From: VAZQ01 sp963702695
GTDB lineage: Bacteria > Pseudomonadota > Alphaproteobacteria > Rhizobiales > Xanthobacteraceae
Direction of reading: 5' to 3'
Assembly: GCA_963702695.1 (NCBI GenBank)
Contig: CAVPDS010000011.1
Span: 124,001 to 188,000, forward strand
Length of the DNA: 64,000 bases
The translations under genes were made by a program, and so were the position numbers. Below, piece after piece: positions 52,379-61,786 of the stretch. Position 1 is the first letter of the stretch; each line of letters opens with the position of its first letter. Under the pieces are notes generated by a model. It made no database searches and was not told the DNA's origin. It saw nothing but the letters and a program-made list of their open reading frames with translations.

Positions 52379-53911
52379 TCACCCGGACATCGGCTCTGCC
52401 GGCACGTGCGATCTCCCGGCCGCGATCCGGCGCAGACGACGGAGCGCGTTGGTGGCGTCAGTGCGAATCCTCCGCAGCGCGAGATACAGCCCGGTCCCGG
52501 TGACGCCGACACCCCCGATCATCAAGATCAATACGATGACGTCCCATTGCGGACGCGCGCGCAGCCAAGCCGTGAAATCGACCCGATGCAATCCGCCAAA
52601 CAGCCACCGGTGCACGCGTCCGTTCGCATCGGCCCGGCGCAGGAGGGCGCCCGATGTCGGGTCGAGATAATAGCGCGTGCGCTCGGCATCATTGAGAATC
52701 ACGCGGTAGACCGGCAGCGTCACCGCATCGTGGTTACCGAAATAATAAGCATCTTCCTCAGCCATCAGGCCCTGCTCCGCAATCCCGCCTGCGCCGGCGA
52801 GCCCGTCGGCGGCCTGGGAAAGATCGGATGCGGCCAGTGGAGCAATGTCCCCCGCGGCGTCGAGCCGGACAATCGTGCCATCGCCTTGCGTCGCCAGCCA
52901 ATGCAGACGGCCGGCGAATGACGCAGTCGCAAGGCTCACCGTATTCAACATCACAGGCCGCACGCGGATTGCGTCGAGCGACGCCCGCACCTCGCTCCAT
53001 TTCGGCGGCGGACCTTCGAGCCGCGACGCTTCGCCTCCGCCGCGGCGGCTTTCCAAAAAGCCCCAAGGATTCATCGACACCAATCCGCTGACCACCCAAG
53101 TCAGCGTGACGATCCCGAACACCAGACCGGCCAGATGATGCCAGTAGAACAGGCCGCGATAGGGCGACAGCTTCCCGCTGGCGCTGCGGCGAAACTGCGA
53201 GATGCCGAGATACAGGCCGAGCACCGTCAGGAACGTGCCGAGGATGGAGGTCCAGATCATGATCTGGCTCCAGAGCGCCACGTCGCTGCGCAACTCCGTG
53301 AAATAAAGCCAGTGCGGAATTGTGCCGAGCCAATTCCAGAACCGCTGTGTCGCGTTGGTCCAGTGCACCGCCTGTCCGGAGGTGCCCGACACGTAGATGA
53401 TGGTGCGTGCCGGATCGTCGAACTTGAAACGGAACAGCGGGCGGTCGCGGAACAGGCGGCCCACGGTCCATTGATCGACGTCGATCCGGTCGGCAGCGAC
53501 GATCGCGGCGGTCCGCCCGAGAATGCGCGGCGCCGCCTCGATCACGACCGCCCGCGCGCGCTCGGAATCAATCCGAAGCACCGTGCCGTGCGCGAGATCG
53601 AGCGGCGTGTCGACCCGGCCCGGACGCCGCAGCCGCAACACCGGCGCGCCGGCGAGGTTCTCCACCTGCGCGCGCTGGATGGACTCCCCATCGCCCACCA
53701 CCCGCTCGCCAAACTGGCAACAGTCTTGCCAGGGGAGGGTCGGCAGCGCGCGCAGCCGTTCGTCCTCGGACACGCGCGGAAATCCGACATACATCATCAC
53801 GATGCCGGAGACGAACCACATCACCATCAGCAGGCCGACCGCCACGCCGAGATAGCGGTGAACGATGACCAGCGCGCCCCACGCCATCTTCGTCAGGCCG
53901 ATTTTCGCCAT
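52379..53911 (-). CDS. PepSY-associated transmembrane protein
   Basis: 510 aa. Four membrane helices frame two periplasmic PepSY-like lobes: near 12-35, 195-225, 245-275 and 460-480. The family motif HRYLGVAVGLLMVMWFVSG opens the chain and LYWHHLAGL... with YYLDPTSGALL follows in the second half. Such proteins often sit with siderophore or haem uptake, and a periplasmic redox or lipid role is proposed. The ATG at 53911 follows GGAG after a duplicated TCGCCCTGCTC. The HtrA-like gene is downstream, same strand, 229 bp away. Confidence 0.88.
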   Translation of the reverse strand: MAKIGLTKMAWGALVIVHRYLGVAVGLLMVMWFVSGIVMMYVGFPRVSEDERLRALPTLPWQDCCQFGERVVGDGESIQRAQVENLAGAPVLRLRRPGRVDTPLDLAHGTVLRIDSERARAVVIEAAPRILGRTAAIVAADRIDVDQWTVGRLFRDRPLFRFKFDDPARTIIYVSGTSGQAVHWTNATQRFWNWLGTIPHWLYFTELRSDVALWSQIMIWTSILGTFLTVLGLYLGISQFRRSASGKLSPYRGLFYWHHLAGLVFGIVTLTWVVSGLVSMNPWGFLESRRGGGEASRLEGPPPKWSEVRASLDAIRVRPVMLNTVSLATASFAGRLHWLATQGDGTIVRLDAAGDIAPLAASDLSQAADGLAGAGGIAEQGLMAEEDAYYFGNHDAVTLPVYRVILNDAERTRYYLDPTSGALLRRADANGRVHRWLFGGLHRVDFTAWLRARPQWDVIVLILMIGGVGVTGTGLYLALRRIRTDATNALRRLRRIAAGRSHVPAEPMSG

Positions 53912-54069
53912 GTCGCCCTGCTCCAAATCGCCCTGCTCGGGAGTGACGAAGGCTGCATCATATGCGATCCGCGCCGTGCGGTCCCGTGCCGGCCCGGGCC
54001 TTATTGACCGGGGCTATTCGGTGTATCGTGGCGACCCGTTGCTCGTCTGAGCCGACAAGGAGGAAAAAC

Positions 54070-54828
54070 ATGAAAGTTCTCATCACCGCCGCGGTCGTTG
54101 GCGCGCTGTGCAGTTCGCAGGCGGTGCGCGCCGCCGAGGTCACGCTCATCGCACCGGGCGGTATCCGCGCCGCGATCAACCAGATGATCCCGGATTTCCA
54201 GCGCAAGACCGGACATACCGTCAAGGCGACGTTCGGCTCCGGCGGCGGCACCAAGCAGCGCGTGATCAAGGGCGATGCCTTCGACGTGCCGGTCGTGCAG
54301 TTGCCGCTCGAGCCCGTGCGCGCGTCCGGCAACGTCGTCACCGCGAGCGAAACGCCGCTGGCGAACGTGTGGGTCGGTGTCGCGGTGCGCACCGGCGCGC
54401 CGAAGCCCGATATCTCGACCGCCGATGCGGTGAAGAAATTGTTGCTCAACGCGAAGGCGATATCCTATCCGAACGCCGCCAATGGCGCCGCCGCCGGCGT
54501 GAGCTTCGACGCGACGCTCAAGAAACTCGGCATCGCCGACGAGATGAAACCGAAAATCAAGCTCGCGCAGGGCGGTGCCGGGGCGATGGCGCTACTCGCC
54601 AAGGGCGAGATCGACATCGGTTTGACGTTCATCAGCGAGATCATCACCGAGCCGGGCGTCGAGGTCGTGGGTCCGCTGCCGCGCGAGATTTCCACGCCGA
54701 CCTCGCTCGTGGGCTACGTCTCCGCGCACGCGAGGGACCCCGAAGCCGCCAAGGCGCTGCTGAGCTATCTCTCCGGTCCCGAAGCAGCGGCGGTGTACAA
54801 GCAGCGCGGCATGGAGCCGGGGAAGTAA
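54070..54828 (+). CDS. ModA-like periplasmic substrate-binding protein
   Basis: 252 aa. A signal peptide ends near VRA-A (residue 22). The ABC molybdate/tungstate-type binding pattern is present: FGSGGGTKQRVIKGDAFDV at about 56-74 and GGAGAMALLAKGEIDIGL near 164-181, which resemble the phosphate-like oxyanion contacts of ModA. It lacks a nearby ABC permease, so it is an orphan receptor for an anion or other small ligand. ATG 54070 follows AAGGAGG. The divergent PepSY gene ends its leader 158 bp away. Confidence 0.85.
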   Translation: MKVLITAAVVGALCSSQAVRAAEVTLIAPGGIRAAINQMIPDFQRKTGHTVKATFGSGGGTKQRVIKGDAFDVPVVQLPLEPVRASGNVVTASETPLANVWVGVAVRTGAPKPDISTADAVKKLLLNAKAISYPNAANGAAAGVSFDATLKKLGIADEMKPKIKLAQGGAGAMALLAKGEIDIGLTFISEIITEPGVEVVGPLPREISTPTSLVGYVSAHARDPEAAKALLSYLSGPEAAAVYKQRGMEPGK

Positions 54829-55183
54829 ACGAACAGGACGGTACCAATTCACGACGGTTTGTGTCCTCCCCGCGAACGCGCCAGGGCACACACTTCCTCG
54901 GCTCCGGTCCGGAAGCGCGTGTTTCGGATGCACCGCAGTGCGAAGCGGTGCACTGCTGATCCGGGCCCCAGTATGGGCCCATCGGGCTGAGCGAGGTGCG
55001 CAGGCGCCGCGCAGACGGCCCGATGAGCCGGGCGATCTTGCGGGCGATCAAGCTCGATGAAGGCGAGTCGGCAATCCTCTCTCCGCCGGCAGCGCATTTC
55101 TATTGTTTGACCTGCCGTAAGGCTGACGCCGGCGACTGTCGGCCCGCCGGCTTGGATCGAGGCCCTCAAACTCAAGGAAAATC
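54829..55183. other. 355-bp intergenic region with short palindromes
   Basis: Between the ModA-like and the hydrolase gene. A GCACCGCAGTGCGAAGCGGTGC palindrome-like stretch lies near 54930-54952, a repeat type common in Bradyrhizobium-type intergenic DNA. I see no gene or RNA. Confidence 0.45.
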
Positions 55184-56104
55184 ATGCGTATCTCTATTAT
55201 TCAGACGCTCCTCGGCGCGCTTCCGAGCGTCGTCGCTGCGGCGGTGGTGATCCCGGCGCAGGCGCGGGACAAGCTCCCGATCCAAGGCCGTTTCGCCGAC
55301 GTCAATGGAATCAGGATTCACTACCTGGCCGCCGGCAAGGGCGAACCCATCATCCTCCTTCATGGGTACGCCCAGAACAGTCACATGTGGCGGCCGCTGA
55401 TCGCAGAGCTTGCCAAGACCAACACGGTCATTGCGCCAGACCTGCGCGGATTCGGTCAGTCATCCAAGCCGCCGCAAGGTTATGACAAGAAGACGATGGC
55501 GCAGGACATCCACGCACTTGCCGCATCGCTCGGCTGCAAGCGGGCGAGGATTGCCGGGCATGATATCGGGCTCATGGTCGCCTACGCCTATGCGGCGCAA
55601 TATCCGGCCGAGGTCGATCGCATCGTGCTGATGGACGCGTTCCTGCCGGGCGTCGGCGACTGGACGAAAGTCTGGCTGCTCCGAGACCTCTGGCACTTCC
55701 ACTTCTACGGCGAAACTCCGTTGAAGCTGGTCGCCGGCCGCGAGCGCATCTATTTCGAGCATTTCTGGAATGACTTCGCCGCCGATCCCAAGAAGTCGGT
55801 GTCGGAGGCCGACCGCCGCTTTTATGCCAAGGCCTATCACCAGCCTGGGGCGATGCGCGCCGGCTTCGAAGTGTTCAAAGCCTTCGAGCAGGACGGCAAG
55901 GATTTCTCTGACTTTGCCAAGACCAAGCTGACGATGCCGATGCTGGTGCTGTCCGGCGAGAAAGCCGGAGGGCAATTTCTCATCGACCAAGGCCGCATGG
56001 TCGACGACAATGTCGAGGGCGTCATCATCAAAGGCTCCGGCCATTGGCTGATCGATGAGGCGCCAGATCAGGTGATCCCGAAGCTCGTCGCGTTCCTGCA
56101 GTGA
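55184..56104 (+). CDS. Secreted alpha/beta hydrolase, epoxide hydrolase/dehalogenase type
   Basis: 306 aa. A signal peptide ends at AQA-R near residue 27. LLHGYAQNSHMW holds the oxyanion region; the nucleophile is D127 in AGHDIGL, as in epoxide hydrolases and haloacid dehalogenase-like alpha/beta enzymes, and the catalytic His is in GSGHWLIDEAP. The acid residue is likely in VLMDAF. The substrate is not fixed. The ATG at 55184 has a poor ribosome binding site. A decayed relative follows at once. Confidence 0.88.
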   Translation: MRISIIQTLLGALPSVVAAAVVIPAQARDKLPIQGRFADVNGIRIHYLAAGKGEPIILLHGYAQNSHMWRPLIAELAKTNTVIAPDLRGFGQSSKPPQGYDKKTMAQDIHALAASLGCKRARIAGHDIGLMVAYAYAAQYPAEVDRIVLMDAFLPGVGDWTKVWLLRDLWHFHFYGETPLKLVAGRERIYFEHFWNDFAADPKKSVSEADRRFYAKAYHQPGAMRAGFEVFKAFEQDGKDFSDFAKTKLTMPMLVLSGEKAGGQFLIDQGRMVDDNVEGVIIKGSGHWLIDEAPDQVIPKLVAFLQ

Positions 56105-56131
56105 TCAACGCGATGTTTTTGCCGTTACGGA

Positions 56132-56616
56132 ATGCGGATGCCGCCATTGATGGTCAAGACGCCGGCCAATCCCGGGGGCTTGCCGATCGAGGCGTTCGAT
56201 CAAATCCGCGCCGGGCGTCCGGGCCGACCGGTCGCAGTTCTTCAAGGATTTGAGCATGCCGTTCTACGGCTACAACAGGCCGGGCGCCAAAGTCTCGGAA
56301 GGCGTGCGCAACTCGTTCTGGCTGCAAGGCATGCTGGCGGGCTTCCCGGCCTCGTATTTCTGCATCAAGGCCTTTTCCGAAACCGACATGACCGAAGACC
56401 TCAAGAAAATCGACGTGCCGACGCTGATTCTGCACGGCGACGACGACCAGATCGTGCCGATCGCGGATTCTGCCATGCTGTCCGCCAAGCTGGTCAAGAA
56501 CGCACAGCTCAAGGTTTACAAGGGCGGCCCGCATGGCATGTGCACCACCCGGAAAGATGAGGCCAACGCCGATCTCCTGGCGTTCATCAAGGGACGCGCG
56601 GCAAGCCGAACGCACA
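56132..56616 (+). pseudogene. Truncated, frameshifted chloroperoxidase-like alpha/beta hydrolase
   Basis: Two frames encode the C-terminal half of an alpha/beta hydrolase of the non-haem chloroperoxidase type: ANPGGLPIEAFDQIRAG in one, then SQFFKDLSMPFYGYNRPGAK, VPTLILHGDDDQIVP and a C-terminal GPHGMCTT motif with the catalytic His in the other. An extra G near 56214 joins them. The N-terminal half with the nucleophile serine is missing, the fragment beginning 28 bp after the intact hydrolase. It is non-functional. Confidence 0.82.
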
Positions 56617-56631
56617 CCGCCGATCCAGCGC

Positions 56632-56928
56632 ATGATGGCGATGGGCGTTGGCGGACAGCCAGTCTATGGTGAGGGCGACTTCAAGGATCTTGCGCCCGGG
56701 CTCCCGCCGCCAATGCCGGACTGGTCGCCGGCTGGATTCTTCGGCGGCTATCAGAAGCGCGCAGAAAGCGACATGTCCACAAAACATGCCTTCGCGGCGG
56801 GCTGCGGCTGCGGCCGCGCCTGCCATGTGCATGGACATGCCCATGCCAATTCTTGGGCAACGGCCGTCCCAGTCTCCGACGAGCAATCCTTCTGGGGAGC
56901 GATCGGCTGCTCCTGCTGGGCATTCTGA
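56632..56928 (+). CDS. Possible small Cys/His-rich protein
   Basis: 98-aa frame starting with tandem ATGs at 56632. The middle has Pro-rich stretches and the second half has GCGCGRACHVHGHAHAN with four Cys/His in a row of metal-binding style and a GCSCW at the C-terminus. No family recognised. It may be the remnant end of something in the decay zone that begins at 56132, or a real metal-binding protein. The frame lacks a good ribosome binding site. Confidence 0.3.
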   Translation: MMAMGVGGQPVYGEGDFKDLAPGLPPPMPDWSPAGFFGGYQKRAESDMSTKHAFAAGCGCGRACHVHGHAHANSWATAVPVSDEQSFWGAIGCSCWAF

Positions 56929-56942
56929 CAACGGATAGTGGC

Positions 56943-58589
56943 TTGAGCCCGAACCCGACTGCGAGCACGACCACGACGGAGCCGGCAACCTCCCCTTGGA
57001 GTCCGTTTCGTCACGCGGCGTTCTCGGTGCTATGGACCGCGACCGTCGTCTCGAACATCGGCAGTTGGATGTACAGCGCCGCGTCCGGTTGGCTGATGAC
57101 AAGTCTCAACCCGGACCCGTTCATCGTATCGATGGTCCAGGTGGCGACAACTCTGCCGATGTTCCTGTTAGCGTTGCCGGCCGGTGCGATTGCCGACATC
57201 GTCGACAGGCGCAGATTCCTCATCGTCGCCGAGATCATCTTGACCGTCCTCTCAGCCCTGTACGCAGGGATCGTTTCGTTCGGACTCGCGACGCCGGTCA
57301 ACCTGTTGCTGTTCACCTTTCTCATCGGGGCCGCCGGCGCGCTGACGGTGCCGGCCTGGCAGACGATCGTCCCGCAACTGGTCCCCAAGCAGGATCTCCA
57401 TCCCGCGATTGCTGCGAACAGCGCCGGTGTCAATGTCAGCCGTGCGGTCGGGCCGGCGTTGGGCGGCGTGATTGTCGGCAGTTTCGGAATCGCTGCCCCG
57501 TTCTGGATCAACGCCATCAGCAACCTTGGAATTGTCGGAGCTCTGCTGTGGTGGCATCTGCCGCGGAAGGGAGCACGGCAATTGCCGGTCGAGCGCTTCG
57601 GCAGCGCCGTCCGCATGGGCTTTCGGCATGCCCGGAACAATGCGCCCCTGCGCGCAACCATGATCCGGGGCACCGCCTTCTTTCTGTTTGCAAGCGCCTA
57701 TTGGGCGCTGCTTCCGCTGGTTGCGCGCAACCAGATCGCGGGCGGAGCGGACCTCTATGGCTTTCTCCTGGGCACCATTGGAGCCGGCGCGGTGGGCGGC
57801 ACTTTTGCTTTGCCTTGGCTGAAAACACGGCTTGGAGCCGACCGGCTCGTCGCAATCGGAACGCTCGGCACGGCGGTCGCGATGGCGCTGTTCGGTTTGG
57901 CGCGCAATCCTGCGACCGCGCTGTCAGCAAGCCTCATTGCCGGAGTGTCGTGGATTGCAGTCTTGTCGAGCCTCAACGTCTCCGCCCAGGTTGCGCTGCC
58001 CGACTGGGTGCGCGGGCGCGGACTCGCGATGTACGCAACGGCGTTCTTCGGAGCGCTGTCCCTCGGCAGCGCGATCTGGGGGCAGGTGGCGGGGATGATC
58101 GGCCTGCCCGGCGCGCACTTCATGGCCGCGGCCGGCGCGCTCCTGGCGATCCCCCTGACGTGGGCCTGGAAACTGCAAACGGGTGTGGGCGCCGACCTGA
58201 CGCCGTCGATGCATTGGCCGGCTCCCGTCCTCGCGCACGAGATCGAGCACGATCGGGGACCGGTGCTAGTCACGATCGAATATCACATCGAGCCACAGGA
58301 TCGCGAACCATTCCTCGCCGCGCTTGAAAAGCTCGCGCATGAGCGTCGCCGCGATGGCGCCTATGCCTGGGGCGTGTTCGAGGATGTTGCCGAAGAAGGG
58401 CGAATGGTCGAGACGTTTCTCGTAGAGTCCTGGCTTGAACATCTGCGCCAACACGAACGCGTCACCAATGCCGATCGTGTGCTTCAGGATGCGGTTTACC
58501 GGTTCCATCTCGAAGGCACTCCGAAAGTCACGCACTTGATTGCTTCCGATACCGCCATCGCCGCCGCGAATGCGAAACCGGCCCGCTGA
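56943..58589 (+). CDS. MFS_3 (EntS-like) transporter with a C-terminal soluble domain
   Basis: About 548 aa. Twelve membrane helices from about residue 20 to 420, with the VDRRRFLIVAE loop after helix 2 and DWVRGRGLAMYATAFFG before helix 10, typical of EntS-like exporters. After the helices, residues about 440-548 form a ferredoxin-like ABM domain with TIEYHIEPQDREPFLAAL and VETFLVESWLEHLRQHERVT. In this family such a tail is frequent, but its role is not known. The start is a guess: TTG 56943 is used since the upstream frame has no better codon. Confidence 0.85.
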   Translation: MSPNPTASTTTTEPATSPWSPFRHAAFSVLWTATVVSNIGSWMYSAASGWLMTSLNPDPFIVSMVQVATTLPMFLLALPAGAIADIVDRRRFLIVAEIILTVLSALYAGIVSFGLATPVNLLLFTFLIGAAGALTVPAWQTIVPQLVPKQDLHPAIAANSAGVNVSRAVGPALGGVIVGSFGIAAPFWINAISNLGIVGALLWWHLPRKGARQLPVERFGSAVRMGFRHARNNAPLRATMIRGTAFFLFASAYWALLPLVARNQIAGGADLYGFLLGTIGAGAVGGTFALPWLKTRLGADRLVAIGTLGTAVAMALFGLARNPATALSASLIAGVSWIAVLSSLNVSAQVALPDWVRGRGLAMYATAFFGALSLGSAIWGQVAGMIGLPGAHFMAAAGALLAIPLTWAWKLQTGVGADLTPSMHWPAPVLAHEIEHDRGPVLVTIEYHIEPQDREPFLAALEKLAHERRRDGAYAWGVFEDVAEEGRMVETFLVESWLEHLRQHERVTNADRVLQDAVYRFHLEGTPKVTHLIASDTAIAAANAKPAR

Positions 58590-58730
58590 TCGGGGAACCA
58601 CGAGATCGATGGCGGGCCCGAGCTTGCGGGGCTTAGTTTCACTCCGTAAGCCAGGCCATCAAATTAAGATATCTGCAGCGCTTATCGGCATCCGGAAGTT
58701 CTGGCTCGAACCCGACGACGTGCAATTTGC

Positions 58731-59138
58731 TCAGGCGCCGATGGCCTGCTTCGACAGCGCGGCGAGGGCGGCCGCCATGACTTTGGTTGCGTTGCCGCCT
58801 TCGGCCGCGATCCCATGACGTACAGCCAGCCAGGCGGGGTCATTGCAGGAAAGCCAAACCTTGCCTGAGGGATCCTCCCAGGCCAGCGCCTTCAAAGGCA
58901 AGTCGATCCCGATTGTTTGCTGCGATTGCATCAGCGGGGTGCCGACCTTGGCGTTGCCGAAGATCAAGAGCTCCGTCGGTCGCAATCCCAGGCCGGCCTC
59001 TTTCGCACCGGCAGCATGATCGATGCGGGCGAAGACCGTCATCCCTTTCGATTTCACATCCAGTTCAAATCGATCAATCGTGTCCTTCACGCTGTGGGGG
59101 CTCGGCACGGTGATCAAGCCATTGTCGGACATCGTCAT
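58731..59138 (-). CDS. DUF302 domain protein
   Basis: 135 aa, one DUF302 domain. FARIDHAAGAKEAGLGLRPT and ELLIFGNAKVGTPLM at about residues 37-70 and PLKALAWED near 82-90 are the family pattern; the fold resembles TATA-box binding proteins. Cytoplasmic, function unknown. It follows the DUF2306 gene on the same strand, 63 bp away. Confidence 0.9.
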   Translation of the reverse strand: MTMSDNGLITVPSPHSVKDTIDRFELDVKSKGMTVFARIDHAAGAKEAGLGLRPTELLIFGNAKVGTPLMQSQQTIGIDLPLKALAWEDPSGKVWLSCNDPAWLAVRHGIAAEGGNATKVMAAALAALSKQAIGA

Positions 59139-59201
59139 GACTCCCGTCGCAAGATAGGGGATTGTCCGGATCCACGGGTCGGGCCCGCGTCCCGCCAGCG
59201 C

Positions 59202-59597
59202 TCAGCCGTCGAACAGCAGCGCGTGCATGATGCGTCCTGGCAGGAACGTGAACAGGCCGGCAATGACCAGCGCGCCGAAAAATAGACCCAGCATCGCGCG
59301 ACGATGCTGCTCGACCGCATGCCTGTGCGCCCGCCACACCGCAGCCGGCAGCATCACCAGCGTGAAGATCGCGAGCAGGTGGACGGGGCTCCAGGGACCC
59401 CAAATCCGGAGTTCATGAATGAAGAAGGCGCTGATGGCGACGAGCATCAACAGCACCCAGATCGATCCGACGATCCGATGCGGGTGCGTGCCCTTCGGCG
59501 CCGCGAGTTGCATCACGCCGATCGTGAATGCGCCCATCGCCGCGAAGGCATGGATTTGAATAGCGGGGCTCGCCCGAAGCTGAGGCGCGAGAGTCAC
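59202..59597 (-). CDS. DUF2306-like membrane protein
   Basis: 131 aa with four helices. HAFAAMGAFTIGVMQL and THPHRIVGSIWVLLMLVAISAFF carry the family's conserved His residues, with GRIMHALLF at the C-terminus. It starts at a GTG (59597) with GGAG seven bases upstream. It may bind haem through its His residues, which is inference from the pattern. It precedes the DUF302 gene. Confidence 0.82.
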   Translation of the reverse strand: MTLAPQLRASPAIQIHAFAAMGAFTIGVMQLAAPKGTHPHRIVGSIWVLLMLVAISAFFIHELRIWGPWSPVHLLAIFTLVMLPAAVWRAHRHAVEQHRRAMLGLFFGALVIAGLFTFLPGRIMHALLFDG

Positions 59598-59763
59598 AAA
59601 CGCTCTCCTTTGGCGAGAACATGATGCCCGCGCCGAATTTTGCCTCGCGGCTGGGCGATAGGCAAGCGTTACAAGTGAGGGTCTTGGCCGGTCCTTGATC
59701 GAGAGCCGCGCGGCGAATGAAACTCTGATAGCCTGCTCCGCTTGCGAGGCTCAGGAGGAAGAC

Positions 59764-61512
59764 ATGTCGAGGACGCTCACGAAGGCGTTATCGTCACTCA
59801 TCGGTGCCGTCTTTGCCTTTCCGGCGCTCGGGGCGGACGTCACGTCGGACCGTCTGCTGAATGCGCCCGCTGAGCCACAGAATTGGCTCATGGTCCACCG
59901 CGACTACAACAATTCGCGCCATTCGCCGCTGAGCGAGGTCAATCGGGTCAATGCCAAGGACCTCCAGCTCAAGTTCATGGTCTCGATCGGCGGCATGGCC
60001 ACCGGCGGGATCATGCGCGGCAAGGAAGAATCGACGCCTCTCGTCGATGACGGCTTCATGTATGTGTCTGACTCCTGGAACCGAGTCATGAAGTTCGACG
60101 TGCGCAGCGGCACGCGAGCGGTACCGCTTTGGCGCTTCGATCCAAAGATCACGAGAAGCCGCACCAGCCGCGGGCTGGCAATGTACGGAAACAAGATATT
60201 CGCGACCGCCTATGACGCGCGCGTGATCGCGCTCAATCGGGATTCCGGCGAGGTGATCTGGGAGGTGCAAGGAGCCGCGCCGACTGATCCCACGACCGGC
60301 ACGCCGTCTCCCAGGACTCAGGCTTTCTCGGCGGCGCCGCTTGTGGTGAAGACGCGTGGCGGCAAAGAGCTCGTCGTAGCGGGCGAGAGCAGCGGCGGCT
60401 CGTTAGGCACGAGGAGCTGGGTCGGCGCCTGGGACGTCAATACCGGCCAGCTTGCATGGCGGACTTTCACAATTCCGGCGCCAGGCGAACCCGGTTCCGA
60501 GACCTGGAAGGACAATCACAACGCCTGGCGGGTCGGCGGCGGCGGCGTCTGGCAGACAGCCTCCTACGATCCGGCCACCAATCTGGTGTTTTACGGCACC
60601 GGTGACGCGTTCCCGAGCTTCGATCCCGAGTTCCGGCCGGGAGATAATCTTTATACCGCCAGCACCATCGCCCTCGATGCCGATACCGGCAAGATGGTCT
60701 GGTACTTCCAGGAGACGCCGAACGAGCACTATGAGTTCGATACGCCGAGCCCCAAGATGCTCTACGACGTTTCGATCAATGGCGAGACGCGCAAGGTCGT
60801 CGCCAATTTCTCGCGCAACGGCTTCTTCTACACGCTCGACCGCGCCAGCGGTCAGTTCATCCGGGCCGACCAGTATCAGGGAAAGGTGACCTGGACGAAG
60901 GGGATTGACCCGAAGACCGGCAAGCCGGTCGATTACGATCCGGCTCGCGACGTGCAACTTTACGCCGGCACGGGTCCAATGCGCGGCTTAGGCAAAGAGG
61001 AATCCTGCCCATGGCACAGCGGTTCGCCGACCTTCTACCCGCCGACCTTCGATGCCAAGCGCATGATCGCTTACGTTGCCGGCTCCGAAGGTTGCTTTGG
61101 CGGCGTTGAGATGAAGAAAACCATGGACGAAAAGGCGGACTATATCGGCCGGCCGATGTGCTGCGAGGAACAGGGAAAGTTCAACGCCCATGGAGAGCTA
61201 TGGGCGCTTGATGTCCGCAGCGGCAAAGTGACGGCAAAGGCTCAGCTCCCGACCTTGAATGAATCCGGCATGCTCGGCACCGACGGCGGTTTGTTGTTCA
61301 CGGGATATAAAGATGGTCGTCTCGCCGCTTACGACGCCGATACCCTCAAGGAAGTTTGGAGTTTCAGCCTCGGCACGCCGATTACGGCGCCGCCGATGAC
61401 CTACAGCGTAGCGGGCCATCAGTACATTGCGGTGGTGGCGGGTGGAACGCCAGCGCTCAGGGGCGCCGGCCTTTACCAGCCGTCTGCGATCGTGGCGGTG
61501 TTCGGCCTATGA
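59764..61512 (+). CDS. PQQ-dependent dehydrogenase-like beta-propeller
   Basis: 582 aa. A signal peptide ends near LGA-D (residue 23). The eight-bladed quinoprotein fold is marked by repeated blades with [AL]-x-[DN]-x-[DN]-[ST]-G-[EKQ]-x-x-W motifs, such as ALDADTGKMVWYFQ. TWKDNHNAWRVGGGGVW and the PMCCEEQGK vicinal cysteines resemble PQQ alcohol dehydrogenases, where adjacent Cys contact PQQ. It should oxidise an alcohol or sugar in the periplasm. ATG 59764 follows AGGAGGAAG. No cytochrome c gene is immediately adjacent. Confidence 0.9.
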   Translation: MSRTLTKALSSLIGAVFAFPALGADVTSDRLLNAPAEPQNWLMVHRDYNNSRHSPLSEVNRVNAKDLQLKFMVSIGGMATGGIMRGKEESTPLVDDGFMYVSDSWNRVMKFDVRSGTRAVPLWRFDPKITRSRTSRGLAMYGNKIFATAYDARVIALNRDSGEVIWEVQGAAPTDPTTGTPSPRTQAFSAAPLVVKTRGGKELVVAGESSGGSLGTRSWVGAWDVNTGQLAWRTFTIPAPGEPGSETWKDNHNAWRVGGGGVWQTASYDPATNLVFYGTGDAFPSFDPEFRPGDNLYTASTIALDADTGKMVWYFQETPNEHYEFDTPSPKMLYDVSINGETRKVVANFSRNGFFYTLDRASGQFIRADQYQGKVTWTKGIDPKTGKPVDYDPARDVQLYAGTGPMRGLGKEESCPWHSGSPTFYPPTFDAKRMIAYVAGSEGCFGGVEMKKTMDEKADYIGRPMCCEEQGKFNAHGELWALDVRSGKVTAKAQLPTLNESGMLGTDGGLLFTGYKDGRLAAYDADTLKEVWSFSLGTPITAPPMTYSVAGHQYIAVVAGGTPALRGAGLYQPSAIVAVFGL

Positions 61513-61514
61513 AG

Positions 61515-61760
61515 TTTGATGACGTTCATACAGCCGGACTGGATCACCTCGGGCACCGCTCAGAATTCCGCCGTCAACAATGTGACCACCAACCTCAACA
61601 AGGGGTCGACCTCATGCTGATCAGAGGGCAGATCGACGTGCGCAGCATCCAATTGGTCGGTGACCAATCCTCGGACCGCGTGAACGGCCTCTGGCCGTCC
61701 GACCACGCCGTCATCGTGACTACGTTGCAGCTTCGCGCCGGTCCGGGTGCGGGTCACTAG
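61515..61760 (+). pseudogene. Remnant of an endonuclease/exonuclease/phosphatase family protein
   Basis: Directly after the PQQ gene, a 3' fragment in one frame reads VDLMLIRGQIDVRSIQLVG, then GLWPSDHAVIVTTLQL to a TAG at 61760. RIDLVLVRG-like and WPSDHAGV-like segments are the C-terminal catalytic motifs of the EEP family (Asp and His). The preceding bases read NVTTNLNKG in another frame and need one base added near 61608. All upstream motifs are missing, so it is a fragment. Confidence 0.6.
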
Positions 61761-61786
61761 ATTAGCAATGGCGGCTCACGCAGCCA

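Noticed and set aside
44090..55000. Treating 44-55 kb as one defined catabolic or defence island
   Set aside because: Only one IS remnant is visible and there is no integrase, tRNA end, or uniform codon shift to mark island borders.
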